NCBI RefSeq assembly: GCF_048595215.1 | Contig: NZ_JBMDWJ010000287.1 | Coordinates: 1 to 22,864, forward strand | Length of the DNA: 22,864 nucleotides | From: Siphonobacter sp048595215 | GTDB lineage: Bacteria > Bacteroidota > Bacteroidia > Cytophagales > Spirosomataceae | Reading direction: 5' to 3' | In this document: one piece after another, positions 16,958 to 22,864 of the stretch | Position numbering within the stretch: the first letter of the stretch is position 1 | Layout: each line of letters begins with the position of its first letter | Notes under the pieces: model-generated | The model's database searches: none | Seen by the model: only the letters and a program-made list of their open reading frames with translations | Told to the model about the DNA's origin: nothing | Translations under genes and position numbers: made by a program

Positions 16958-17056
16958 AGATCAGACATCAGATTCCTGCGTGAAAATTACGTTGTAGGCC
17001 TATCGAACATTGCTGACACAAGCCGAAGAACAGTTGTTCCACGATACGAAAAACAT

Positions 17057-17875
17057 TCAAAGAGGATGGCCACAAAATTTACAGAAGACCGCGTCGGCGT
17101 CGTGACCTTCGCGGCCACAGGAAGGGCAGGATTCGCTGCTGTGGTTTTTGTTACGGGCCGCCGCCGCGATTTCATTGGTAATGATTCCCGTCGGAACGGC
17201 AATGATTCCGTAACCAATCAGCATAACAATACTGGAAATGAATTTTCCCAGGGGTGTAACGGGTGAAATATCTCCGTACCCTACCGTAGTAATCGTTACA
17301 ATGGCCCAGTAAATGCTTTCCGGAATGCTGGAAAATCCATTCTGACGGTCTTCTACTAAATACATGACCGATCCCAGAATGGTTACCAGCATAAGAACCG
17401 TAAGCATGAAGATGCTGATTTTCTTTAAACTGGCCCGAATGGCAACGCTCAGAAACTCTATTTCGGTAAGAAAATGGGTGAGCTTGAAAATGCGGAATAC
17501 CCGTAGGAGTCGCAGAGCCCGAAGTACCAGCAGTGACTGGGCACCAACGTAAAAAATGCTCAGGTAGGAGGGAACGATGGCGAGCAGATCAATCAGGCCC
17601 AAGGGACTGACTACGTACCGGATTGGTCGTCGGATACTGATGAGTCGTAACAGATATTCGAGCGTAAAAAGCAGAGTGAAAGCCCACTCAAGTCTAAAAA
17701 ACAAAACCCCGTACAACCGATGGTAGTGCGTCACGCTATCCAGCATGACGACGAGAATACTACCTAAAATGGCAAAAAGCAAAGCAATATCAAAGGCCTT
17801 TCCTGCCGCGGTGTTCGATTCAAAAATAATCTCCTGTAATCGCTCCCGCCAGGTTTTGCTAGGGTCTGGTTCCAT
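17057..17875 (-). CDS. Voltage-gated-type potassium channel with C-terminal zinc ribbon
   Basis: A 272-residue six-helix ion channel. S1 to S3 lie at ~27-105. S4 carries a basic residue every third position (Arg119, 122, 125, 128, Lys131), the voltage-sensor pattern. The pore has the K+ selectivity filter TTVGYGD (196-202), and S6 is ~211-236. After a short linker the C-terminus is a zinc ribbon: Cys250-x2-Cys253 and Cys265-x2-Cys268, in place of RCK/TrkA-N or cyclic-nucleotide domains. An in-frame GTG at 17941 would add 22 residues; the ATG at 17875 fits a cytosolic N-terminus better. The role is probably K+ flux or membrane-potential control. The ribbon could assist assembly or sense metal or redox state; that is speculation. 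Confidence 0.92.
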   Translation of the reverse strand: MEPDPSKTWRERLQEIIFESNTAAGKAFDIALLFAILGSILVVMLDSVTHYHRLYGVLFFRLEWAFTLLFTLEYLLRLISIRRPIRYVVSPLGLIDLLAIVPSYLSIFYVGAQSLLVLRALRLLRVFRIFKLTHFLTEIEFLSVAIRASLKKISIFMLTVLMLVTILGSVMYLVEDRQNGFSSIPESIYWAIVTITTVGYGDISPVTPLGKFISSIVMLIGYGIIAVPTGIITNEIAAAARNKNHSSESCPSCGREGHDADAVFCKFCGHPL

Positions 17876-17999
17876 AGTGGGAAAGGTAAAAAAAGTAAGT
17901 CGGGGGTACAAGAAGGAAAAAAGGAATGAACTAAATCCCACTCCAAGAAACGTTGCCGTTTATAACGGGACAAGAGACGACTTCTCCCCCAATAAAACA

Positions 18000-18034
18000 A
18001 AACCCCGTTACTTAAATTTTAAGTAACGGGGTTT
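18000..18034 (-). terminator. Terminator of pyk
   Basis: A perfect 16-base stem (18000-18015 with 18019-18034, AAACCCCGTTACTTAA) has a 3-base loop. It is followed on the minus strand by TTTTATT. It is the strongest hairpin in the window, 19 bases beyond the pyruvate kinase stop. Confidence 0.93.
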
Positions 18035-18053
18035 ACCGAATGGTTCAAACAGC

Positions 18054-19565
18054 CTATTGTTCCGCCGCTACTTCATCCGCAATTTTATCAATCACACCCA
18101 TTTTCACCGTGTTGGTGCGTAAATCTTGCTGGGCGGGTACGCTCAGTAAGGTTACGAACACGTCCCCTTTTTGCAGGTGTCCCTGTTTGACCAGGATTTT
18201 GGCAATGTCGTGTGAGATTTGTTCAGTGCTGAGGTTTGCACTGTCGTAATTGAATACGCGTGTACCCCATAACAGCCCCATCTGCGTCATCAGGTTTTCG
18301 TCCGCTGAGAATACGAAAATATCCGCTTTCGGACGGTGAGACGACAAACGATACGCCGTATATCCACTGTTCGTAATACACAGAATGGCTTTCGCCTGTA
18401 CGTCACGAGCTAGACGGCAGGCGGCGGCAATCACCCGGTCGTTGAGGATGGTCGGCGAGTTTTCTTCGCCCTTCAGCATGTGATTTTTGAAGTAAATCGC
18501 TGATTCATCCCCGTATACGATGGGAATAGTGTTCTGCTGCTCTTCCACGGCTTCGATGATGTGCGTCATGGTCGAAACGGCTTCGATGGGATACTGTCCT
18601 GAAGCCGATTCTGCCGAAAGCATGGTTGCCGAAGCACCATCCAGCACCGCGTTAGCAACGTCTGAAGTTTCCGCACGCGTGGGGCGGGGAGAGCTCGTCA
18701 TCGACTCCAGCATTTGCGTGGCTACGATAACGGGTTTCGCCTGCTTGATACACTTACGGATCATCGTTTTCTGAAGCTCGGGTACCATGGCACCGTCCAG
18801 CTCAACGCCTAAATCACCCCGGGCTACCATTACTGCGTCGGTAGCTTCGATGATGGCATCGAGTACTTCAGGAACCACCGCCTCGGGTTTTTCGATTTTG
18901 GCGATGATTTTCGAACGACCGTTTTTCGCTTTGATTTTTTCCTTAACGGCCAGAATATCTTCAGCGGAACGAACGAAGGAGAGGGCGATCCAGTCCACGT
19001 CATGCTCCAGACCAAAGATCAGATCTTCTTCGTCTTTTTCAGTCAGGGCAGGTAAGCCTACTTTCGTGCCGGGCAGGTTAATGCCTTTCTTCGATTTCAG
19101 GATACCACCGTACACCACTTTCGTGTGTACTTCTTTTTTATCGTAATCGATAGATTCTACCAGTACCTCCAGGTTACCGTCATCCATCAGGATGCGTTCG
19201 CCGGGTTTTACGTCCAGGTACATCGAAGTATAAGTCGTACCTACACGCTCAGAAGTTCCCAGCAGATTTTCGTCCATAACGAAAGTCAGTGGGTTTCCTG
19301 CGACGAGTTCAACGCCGTTATTTTCTACGAGTTGGGTACGAATCTTAGGTCCCTGTAAATCCTGAAGGATGGTAAGGTTTAAGCCATGTTCGGCGTTAAT
19401 TTCGCGAATAGCCTGAATGCGACTCAGATGGTCAGCGTGCGTTCCGTGGGAAAAGTTAAGCCGAAAGATGTTCGCACCAGACTGGGCGAGCTTCAGCAAC
19501 ATTTCTTTGGATTGGGAAGCCGGACCAACGGTGGCAACAATTTTGGTTTTTTTCTGGTAAGGCAT
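18054..19565 (-). CDS. pyk: Pyruvate kinase
   Basis: A 503-residue glycolytic enzyme converting phosphoenolpyruvate and ADP to pyruvate and ATP in the cytosol. KIVATVGPAS opens the barrel. RLNFSHG (from Arg35) holds the nucleotide and potassium-site residues, IIAKIEKPEAV carries the catalytic Lys, and MVARGDLGVEL the metal-binding acidic residues. The signature-rich ATQMLESM and TRAETSDVANAVLDG follow. A B domain (~70-170) and a C-terminal domain (~350-503) are both complete. The frame is open 13 codons further upstream, but the ATG at 19565 (MPYQKKTK) matches the family N-terminus. Monocistronic, with a strong terminator. Confidence 0.98.
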   Translation of the reverse strand: MPYQKKTKIVATVGPASQSKEMLLKLAQSGANIFRLNFSHGTHADHLSRIQAIREINAEHGLNLTILQDLQGPKIRTQLVENNGVELVAGNPLTFVMDENLLGTSERVGTTYTSMYLDVKPGERILMDDGNLEVLVESIDYDKKEVHTKVVYGGILKSKKGINLPGTKVGLPALTEKDEEDLIFGLEHDVDWIALSFVRSAEDILAVKEKIKAKNGRSKIIAKIEKPEAVVPEVLDAIIEATDAVMVARGDLGVELDGAMVPELQKTMIRKCIKQAKPVIVATQMLESMTSSPRPTRAETSDVANAVLDGASATMLSAESASGQYPIEAVSTMTHIIEAVEEQQNTIPIVYGDESAIYFKNHMLKGEENSPTILNDRVIAAACRLARDVQAKAILCITNSGYTAYRLSSHRPKADIFVFSADENLMTQMGLLWGTRVFNYDSANLSTEQISHDIAKILVKQGHLQKGDVFVTLLSVPAQQDLRTNTVKMGVIDKIADEVAAEQ

Positions 19566-19891
19566 GTGTACGGAATACAAGTGTTCGAGTTTCCAGGGCC
19601 GCAAGTTAGGGTTTCGTCCCGGAAATTCCAGTTTTCAGGAATGGAAACGTTTCGGAAGGTAGGGAAATTTTCTTTGGCAGAAGCGTAGGAATGAGTCTTA
19701 AACTAATATTTTCCAGACGAAAAGCCATACGATTCAAAATAAAGCTTCCATTAAATGACGCCTGCCGAGTATCTGTAAAATCCAGAAAAATTGCTAATTA
19801 AAGATAGATCAGCTTCGGGAGCTCCATTGAATGGCGAAGAGCTGGAAGTCCATGGACGTGTATCCAGTAGGACATACGGAGCTACCTAACT

Positions 19892-20001
19892 GGTGCAGGT
19901 TTCTAAACCTGCACCCACCATCCGGCAGTTTCCAACGGCCCTGCTTTCCCCACTAGTTTAACTGATGAAGGTAGATAGGAAATAGGTTCAGAAACCTGCA
20001 C
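19892..20001. repeat. GTGCAGGTTT palindrome and partial second copy
   Basis: An 11-base perfect inverted repeat, GGTGCAGGTTT/AAACCTGCACC (19892-19915, 2-base centre). The arm AAACCTGCAC recurs at 19992-20001, there preceded by AGGTT (19984-19988) so that a shorter hairpin can form. This looks like a degraded dispersed palindromic repeat. Confidence 0.55.
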
Positions 20002-20039
20002 TAGGAGAAGCTTACATCAGTAGGAGAGGGGTGAGTTTA

Positions 20040-20127
20040 CCCTGCATGGCATGTAGGGCTATCTATGGATATTGAATCCCTCCGGGGTTAGCCTATTCAA
20101 TTAAAGACGAGGAATGAAGGTAACCCC
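20040..20127. repeat. REPIN-like element B, partly degraded
   Basis: A 19-base 8-3-8 hairpin (20040-20058, CCCTGCAT-GGC-ATGTAGGG, pairing throughout with one G-T) is followed by CTCCGGGGTTA (20080-20090), identical to 3333-3343. A short facing arm TAACCCC lies at 20121-20127, but its hairpin is not well preserved. The order and spacing match element A. Confidence 0.6.
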
Positions 20128-20172
20128 ATTCATGCCTTTTATAATTAGAGATCTTACTAGCCTTAAAAACAA

Positions 20173-20206
20173 AACCTCCCGAAGGCATTAAAGCTTCCGG
20201 GAGGTT
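20173..20206 (-). terminator. Terminator of exbD
   Basis: AACCTCCCG pairs with CGGGAGGTT (20173-20181 with 20198-20206), extended inward by AAG/CTT across a 1-base bulge. On the minus strand it is followed by TTGTTTTT. It lies 18 bases past the exbD stop. Confidence 0.9.
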
Positions 20207-20224
20207 AGTATATCTGTACTTTTC

Positions 20225-20641
20225 TTACTTCGAACTAGTCGCCGTAGGTTTTGCGGAAGTCGCCAGTACGAGTTTGGCTCCTACCTTCGCCGTTACGTCC
20301 GCGACGTCTACCAGATCCTGTACGGAACTGGTTTTCTCGATCCGCACCAGTACTACGGGACTTTCCTGCCCTTCGGCTCTACTGGCTAACGCACTTTCCA
20401 GTTCGGCAGCTCCTACGATTTGCCCTTCCACATTATACTGTTGATTGGGCATCACCGACAGGTTAATTACCTGCGAAGGCGTTGACGGAGCCGTTGACGA
20501 TTGCGGCAACAGCATCTGCATAGCCGATGGACTAGCCAGCGTCGCAATCATCAAAAAGAAAATCAGTAAGAAGAAAAGAATATCCGACAGCGAAGCAGCC
20601 TCAATATGACCACGATGCCGATTCCGACGTTGTATTTTCAT
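20225..20641 (-). CDS. exbD: ExbD/TolR-family proton-channel subunit
   Basis: A 138-residue inner-membrane protein with a short basic cytosolic N-terminus (MKIQRRNRHRG), one membrane helix (~18-40), and a periplasmic domain ending in LVLATSAKP. Asp20 in SLSDILFFLLIFF is the conserved proton-carrying Asp of ExbD/TolR. With ExbB it forms the motor that drives TonB-dependent uptake or TolA-type envelope work. No TonB or TolA gene is in the window, so Exb rather than Tol is chosen from general usage in Bacteroidota. It lies 105 bases after exbB, a wide gap for such partners, filled by repeat DNA. Confidence 0.9.
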   Translation of the reverse strand: MKIQRRNRHRGHIEAASLSDILFFLLIFFLMIATLASPSAMQMLLPQSSTAPSTPSQVINLSVMPNQQYNVEGQIVGAAELESALASRAEGQESPVVLVRIEKTSSVQDLVDVADVTAKVGAKLVLATSAKPTATSSK

Positions 20642-20656
20642 GAAAACAAGTTTACA

Positions 20657-20740
20657 GTGTGCGGTTTTCAGTTTTCAATTAGTTCTAATGACTAAATCCG
20701 TTCTCAGCCTTAAACTGAAAACCGACAACTGAAAACGGGC
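20657..20740. repeat. TTTTCAGTT inverted and direct repeats between exbB and exbD
   Basis: CGGTTTTCAGTT (20662-20673) and AACTGAAAACCG (20713-20724) are a perfect 12-base inverted repeat. AACTGAAAACGGG follows at 20728-20740. The left part belongs to the 17-base string shared with 3186-3202. It looks like a small palindromic insertion in the exbB-exbD spacer. A role as an mRNA hairpin setting the subunit ratio is also possible. Confidence 0.6.
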
Positions 20741-20746
20741 AACTAC

Positions 20747-21436
20747 CTAAGCTGATACAGGTTGGTAGAGTACGTCCAGGAACTGGTTGGTCGCGGCCTG
20801 CAGGCGAGCGACGGCCCGATCCACCATGCCATTCAGGATGGTCAGAAGGATGTACGCCAGAATCCCAACGGCAAGACCCGAAGCAGACGTGATCATTTTT
20901 TCGTAGATCCCGCCTGAGATCGTACCAATGCTCAGGTTATTGGAAACGGAAATGTCGTGGAAGGCCCGAATCATCCCGGCTACGGTACCCAAAAAGCCGA
21001 ACATCGGAGCGACGGCCGCTACGGTGCCCAGTAAGCCCAGGTTTTTTTCCATGTACGAAAGTTCCAGCTGGGCTGTGTTGCCCATGGCCTGTTCGATTTG
21101 GGGAATGGGCGTTCCGATGCGGGTGAGTCCTTTTTCCAGTACGCGGGATACGGCCGACTGGTCGTTCCGGCAGAGCTGACGGGCCGCATTCAAATTACCG
21201 GATTGTACTAATCCCCAGAAACTGGCCTCGAAGGATGCTCCCAGAGCGGTTGCTTTTTTGAGATACATCCAGCGTTCAACGAACAGATAGATCGTTACAA
21301 ACAGCAGGACGGCGATGGGGATCATAATCCAGCCACCGGCGGCCAGCAAATCAATAAGGCTGATGGATTTTTCGGCTCCGGCAGCAGCAGGTGCAGCCGT
21401 CGAGTCGGCGGTCATGTTAAGTGTCTGTAACAGCAT
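20747..21436 (-). CDS. exbB: ExbB/TolQ/MotA-family proton-channel subunit
   Basis: A 229-residue inner-membrane protein with three membrane helices: ~30-52 (GGWIMIPIAVLLFVTIYLFV), ~132-155 (LGLLGTVAAVAPMFGFLGTV) and ~180-205 (SGLAVGILAYILLTIL). The cytosolic loop between the first and second holds the family region from RVLEKGLTRIG onward. The GFLGTVAGMI and GIYEKMITSASGLAVG stretches are characteristic of ExbB. It forms the pentameric proton channel around ExbD. It is the first gene of the pair, divergent from the lipoprotein at 21648. An N-terminal Ala-rich segment (residues ~8-22) precedes the first helix. Confidence 0.92.
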   Translation of the reverse strand: MLLQTLNMTADSTAAPAAAGAEKSISLIDLLAAGGWIMIPIAVLLFVTIYLFVERWMYLKKATALGASFEASFWGLVQSGNLNAARQLCRNDQSAVSRVLEKGLTRIGTPIPQIEQAMGNTAQLELSYMEKNLGLLGTVAAVAPMFGFLGTVAGMIRAFHDISVSNNLSIGTISGGIYEKMITSASGLAVGILAYILLTILNGMVDRAVARLQAATNQFLDVLYQPVSA

Positions 21437-21505
21437 GCGTACGGAAAATCAAAAATGGTTGATGCTAAGTCCTTCTAAATACGAAAACAACGCGTAATTC
21501 TTGTA

Positions 21506-21513
21506 CAAAGATA
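21506..21513 (-). promoter_or_regulatory. Possible -7 element for exbB
   Basis: TATCTTTG on the minus strand fits TAnnTTTG, 69 bases before the exbB start. No -33 TTG is found at the expected spacing. On the other strand TAGTTTTG (21614-21621), 26 bases before the divergent lipoprotein gene, is a similarly weak candidate. Confidence 0.25.
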
Positions 21514-21647
21514 GATTGCAATGCGAAAATACTTTTCTAATACGCATTCAGGTGCGTCCGAAGAAAAAACTTTCGCGTAATTGCTTCGGATAAGTAACTG
21601 AAAGTACGGTTTTTAGTTTTGATTTGGTTTTGATTTTGACGTAACCT

Positions 21648-22445
21648 ATGCTGGGGAGTTTTAAAAAAATCTTTTTATGTGGGATGTTGAGCTTGCTTAT
21701 AGGGGCCTGCCAACGTCCAGAAGATCAATTCAATAAAGGCTGGATGACGCGTGACGTAGACGTCGAAAGCCCCACGGGAATTCCTTCAGACTCAACCAGT
21801 GTCTTACCCAGGGAATCGTACCTTCGGTTTTACCCCGAAGGCCGACTGGCCTGCTATACGCGAAGGGGCAATTACCAGTTAATGGATTGGGAGCTGTCGG
21901 CGGATGCTCAGACGATTTACGTGAACCGGCAGGCTCTGGCTCTGCCCGCTCTGCAATTAAGTGTATATACGGTTTTCCCCAGCTCCTGGTCGGCCCGCCT
22001 GCCCGGTACCGATTCTGTGCGGTTATTCAAATTCAGTACGGTATTTTCCCATCCCGAACACGATCTGCTTCATCCTAATCAGAACAAATGGCGGTTTAAA
22101 TCAACGCATCGACTGGCCGAGGCTGAATTAAAAGCTAAGGTGGCCAGTCATCTGCAATACGCCGCCCATTATTTCGATGTTGTCGTGAAACGCGAACAGG
22201 GCTATTTCGAACCCCGTTTTTTGAATTTACCCGTCCGTTTTTATCAGGGAGCCATGGGAGTACAGCGGTTCAGTGTAACCCCAGTAGCGTGGCGAAATTT
22301 ATTCTACGATGATACTGAAGCCCTTAAAGCTTTGTCGTATTATCAATTGGCTTTCAGACAGCTACGGTATATTCCGCAGGAGAAACAAATGCTTGTCGGA
22401 CTACAGAAATCTTTCGAAAAAATGGCCACTTTTCTCAACGAATAA
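21648..22445 (+). CDS. Unrecognised lipoprotein
   Basis: A 265-residue exported protein of unknown function. The lipobox LIGAC puts the acylated Cys at 21. The segment from ESYLRFYPEGRLACYT to about residue 110 (GNYQLMDWELSADAQTIYVN) alternates strands in a way that recalls lipocalin-like domains of Bacteroidota lipoproteins, but this is only a pattern impression. The C-terminal half is richer in aromatic and helical segments (LAEAELKAKVASHLQYAAHY; ALKALSYYQLAFRQLRYIPQ). No catalytic motif is seen. The M16 peptidase begins 92 bases downstream on the same strand, so co-transcription is possible. Codon use and composition look like the neighbours. Confidence 0.85.
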   Translation: MLGSFKKIFLCGMLSLLIGACQRPEDQFNKGWMTRDVDVESPTGIPSDSTSVLPRESYLRFYPEGRLACYTRRGNYQLMDWELSADAQTIYVNRQALALPALQLSVYTVFPSSWSARLPGTDSVRLFKFSTVFSHPEHDLLHPNQNKWRFKSTHRLAEAELKAKVASHLQYAAHYFDVVVKREQGYFEPRFLNLPVRFYQGAMGVQRFSVTPVAWRNLFYDDTEALKALSYYQLAFRQLRYIPQEKQMLVGLQKSFEKMATFLNE

Positions 22446-22491
22446 TCCGGCGATACAACCATTCACGCAGGCTCTCTAACTAGTTACCTAA

Positions 22492-22515
22492 AAGTTTCGT
22501 TTATTGCAGAAACTT
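22492..22515 (+). other. Small hairpin before the M16 gene
   Basis: AAGTTTC pairs with GAAACTT (22492-22498 with 22509-22515, 10-base loop) in the leader of the M16 peptidase gene. No T-tract follows. It may be a weak regulatory fold or chance. Confidence 0.3.
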
Positions 22516-22537
22516 AAACAACCTAAACCAATTACCC

Positions 22538-22864
22538 ATGCGAGTGCGTCCAACCCTATTACTCGGAATGGTGTTGCTGGCGGCTAATGTGTTAGCTCAG
22601 CAACTCAACCAGCCCATTCCCTTCGACCCCCAAACCAAAGTGGGCAAACTGCCCAACGGGTTGACCTACTACATTCGTAAAAACGCTGAACCCAAGAACC
22701 GGGCTCACCTCATGCTGGCCGTGAAAGTAGGAGCCATTCAGGAAGAGGATCCCGAAAACGGACTGGCTCACTTTACCGAGCACATGGCCTTCAACGGGAC
22801 TAAGAATTTCCCTAAGAACGAACTCGTCAGTTTTCTTCAGTCGAATGGGATCAAGTTCGGTGAT
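22538..22864 (+). CDS. M16 family zinc metallopeptidase, N-terminal part
   Basis: The first 109 codons of an exported insulinase/pitrilysin-family peptidase; the gene runs off the window. The signal peptide is residues 1-20, cleaved near VLA-QQ. After the usual opening (VGKLPNGLTYYIRKN) comes the inverted zinc motif His78-Phe-Thr-Glu81-His82 in LAHFTEHMAFNGT: two His bind zinc and Glu activates water. The third zinc ligand, a Glu about 75 residues on, would be outside the window. Bacteroidota homologues are often 900-plus residue periplasmic double-domain proteins. The start ATG at 22538 precedes a clean signal peptide. Confidence 0.94.
   Translation, partial: MRVRPTLLLGMVLLAANVLAQQLNQPIPFDPQTKVGKLPNGLTYYIRKNAEPKNRAHLMLAVKVGAIQEEDPENGLAHFTEHMAFNGTKNFPKNELVSFLQSNGIKFGD

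Larger units (their letters stand above)
19566..20224. other. ~660-base intergenic region with palindromes and repeats
   Basis: No gene is supported here. The right-hand end of the pyk-proximal part should hold the pyk promoter (none called with confidence). From 19820 to 20130 the DNA is a chain of inverted repeats, including GTCCATGGAC (19848-19857) and an imperfect CCAGTAGG/CCTAACTGG pair (19864-19893). The main repeat elements are listed separately. The exbD terminator closes the region. Confidence 0.65.

Noticed and set aside
20225..21436. TolQ/TolR instead of ExbB/ExbD
   Set aside because: Not fully excluded; no TolA, TolB or Pal gene is next to them, and Exb is the more usual assignment for an isolated pair in Bacteroidota.

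Overview
The window looks like chromosomal DNA of a Gram-negative Bacteroidota, most likely a Cytophagales (Spirosoma/Siphonobacter-like). This is inferred from lipoprotein signal peptides throughout, a GH92 alpha-mannosidase, a CzcCBA pump with a lipoprotein adaptor, weak or absent Shine-Dalgarno sequences, a few TAnnTTTG-like promoter motifs, and moderate G+C. The genus cannot be fixed by eye. No rRNA, tRNA, CRISPR array, transposase or phage gene is visible.

Layout. 56-532 (-) is an azurin, divergent from 814-1581 (+) PgeF. PgeF converges on a lipoprotein esterase (1635-2765, -), with a shared bidirectional terminator between them. Then comes an ~800-base intergenic region (2766-3564) packed with hairpins and REPIN-like repeats. 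A block of minus-strand exported proteins follows: LpxR-like lipid A deacylase (10170-11132), GH92 alpha-mannosidase (7635-9926), GH2 beta-mannosidase-type enzyme (4904-7525) and a lipoprotein serpin (3565-4764). Next is a compact czcC-czcB-czcA metal efflux operon (16833 down to 11299, -), preceded by four helically phased 11-12 base repeats. Then a Kv-type potassium channel with a C-terminal zinc ribbon (17057-17875, -), pyruvate kinase (18054-19565, -), a second repeat-rich gap (19566-20224), exbB/exbD (21436 down to 20225, -) separated by a 105-base repeat-bearing spacer, and on the plus strand an unrecognised lipoprotein (21648-22445) and the start of an M16 zinc peptidase (22538 to the edge).

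How the genes fit together. The clearest partnership is CzcC/B/A, a complete tripartite pump. GH92 plus GH2 fit sequential trimming of mannose-rich glycans: alpha-mannose first, then the beta-linked core mannose. The neighbouring serpin and LpxR are also envelope or exported proteins, but a functional link is only a hypothesis, since terminators separate the units. ExbB/ExbD would energise TonB-dependent outer-membrane transport.

The least explained material is the intergenic DNA. At least three short repeat families occur: (i) a 19-base hairpin plus CTCCGGGGTTA module, paired head to head like REPINs; (ii) GTGCAGGTTT palindromes; (iii) TTTTCAGTT repeats, including a 17-base identical string at two sites 17 kb apart. 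No wholly new gene system is evident. The repeats, the plant-type GH2, the serpin, the zinc-ribbon channel and the phased sites upstream of czcC are the points worth checking.
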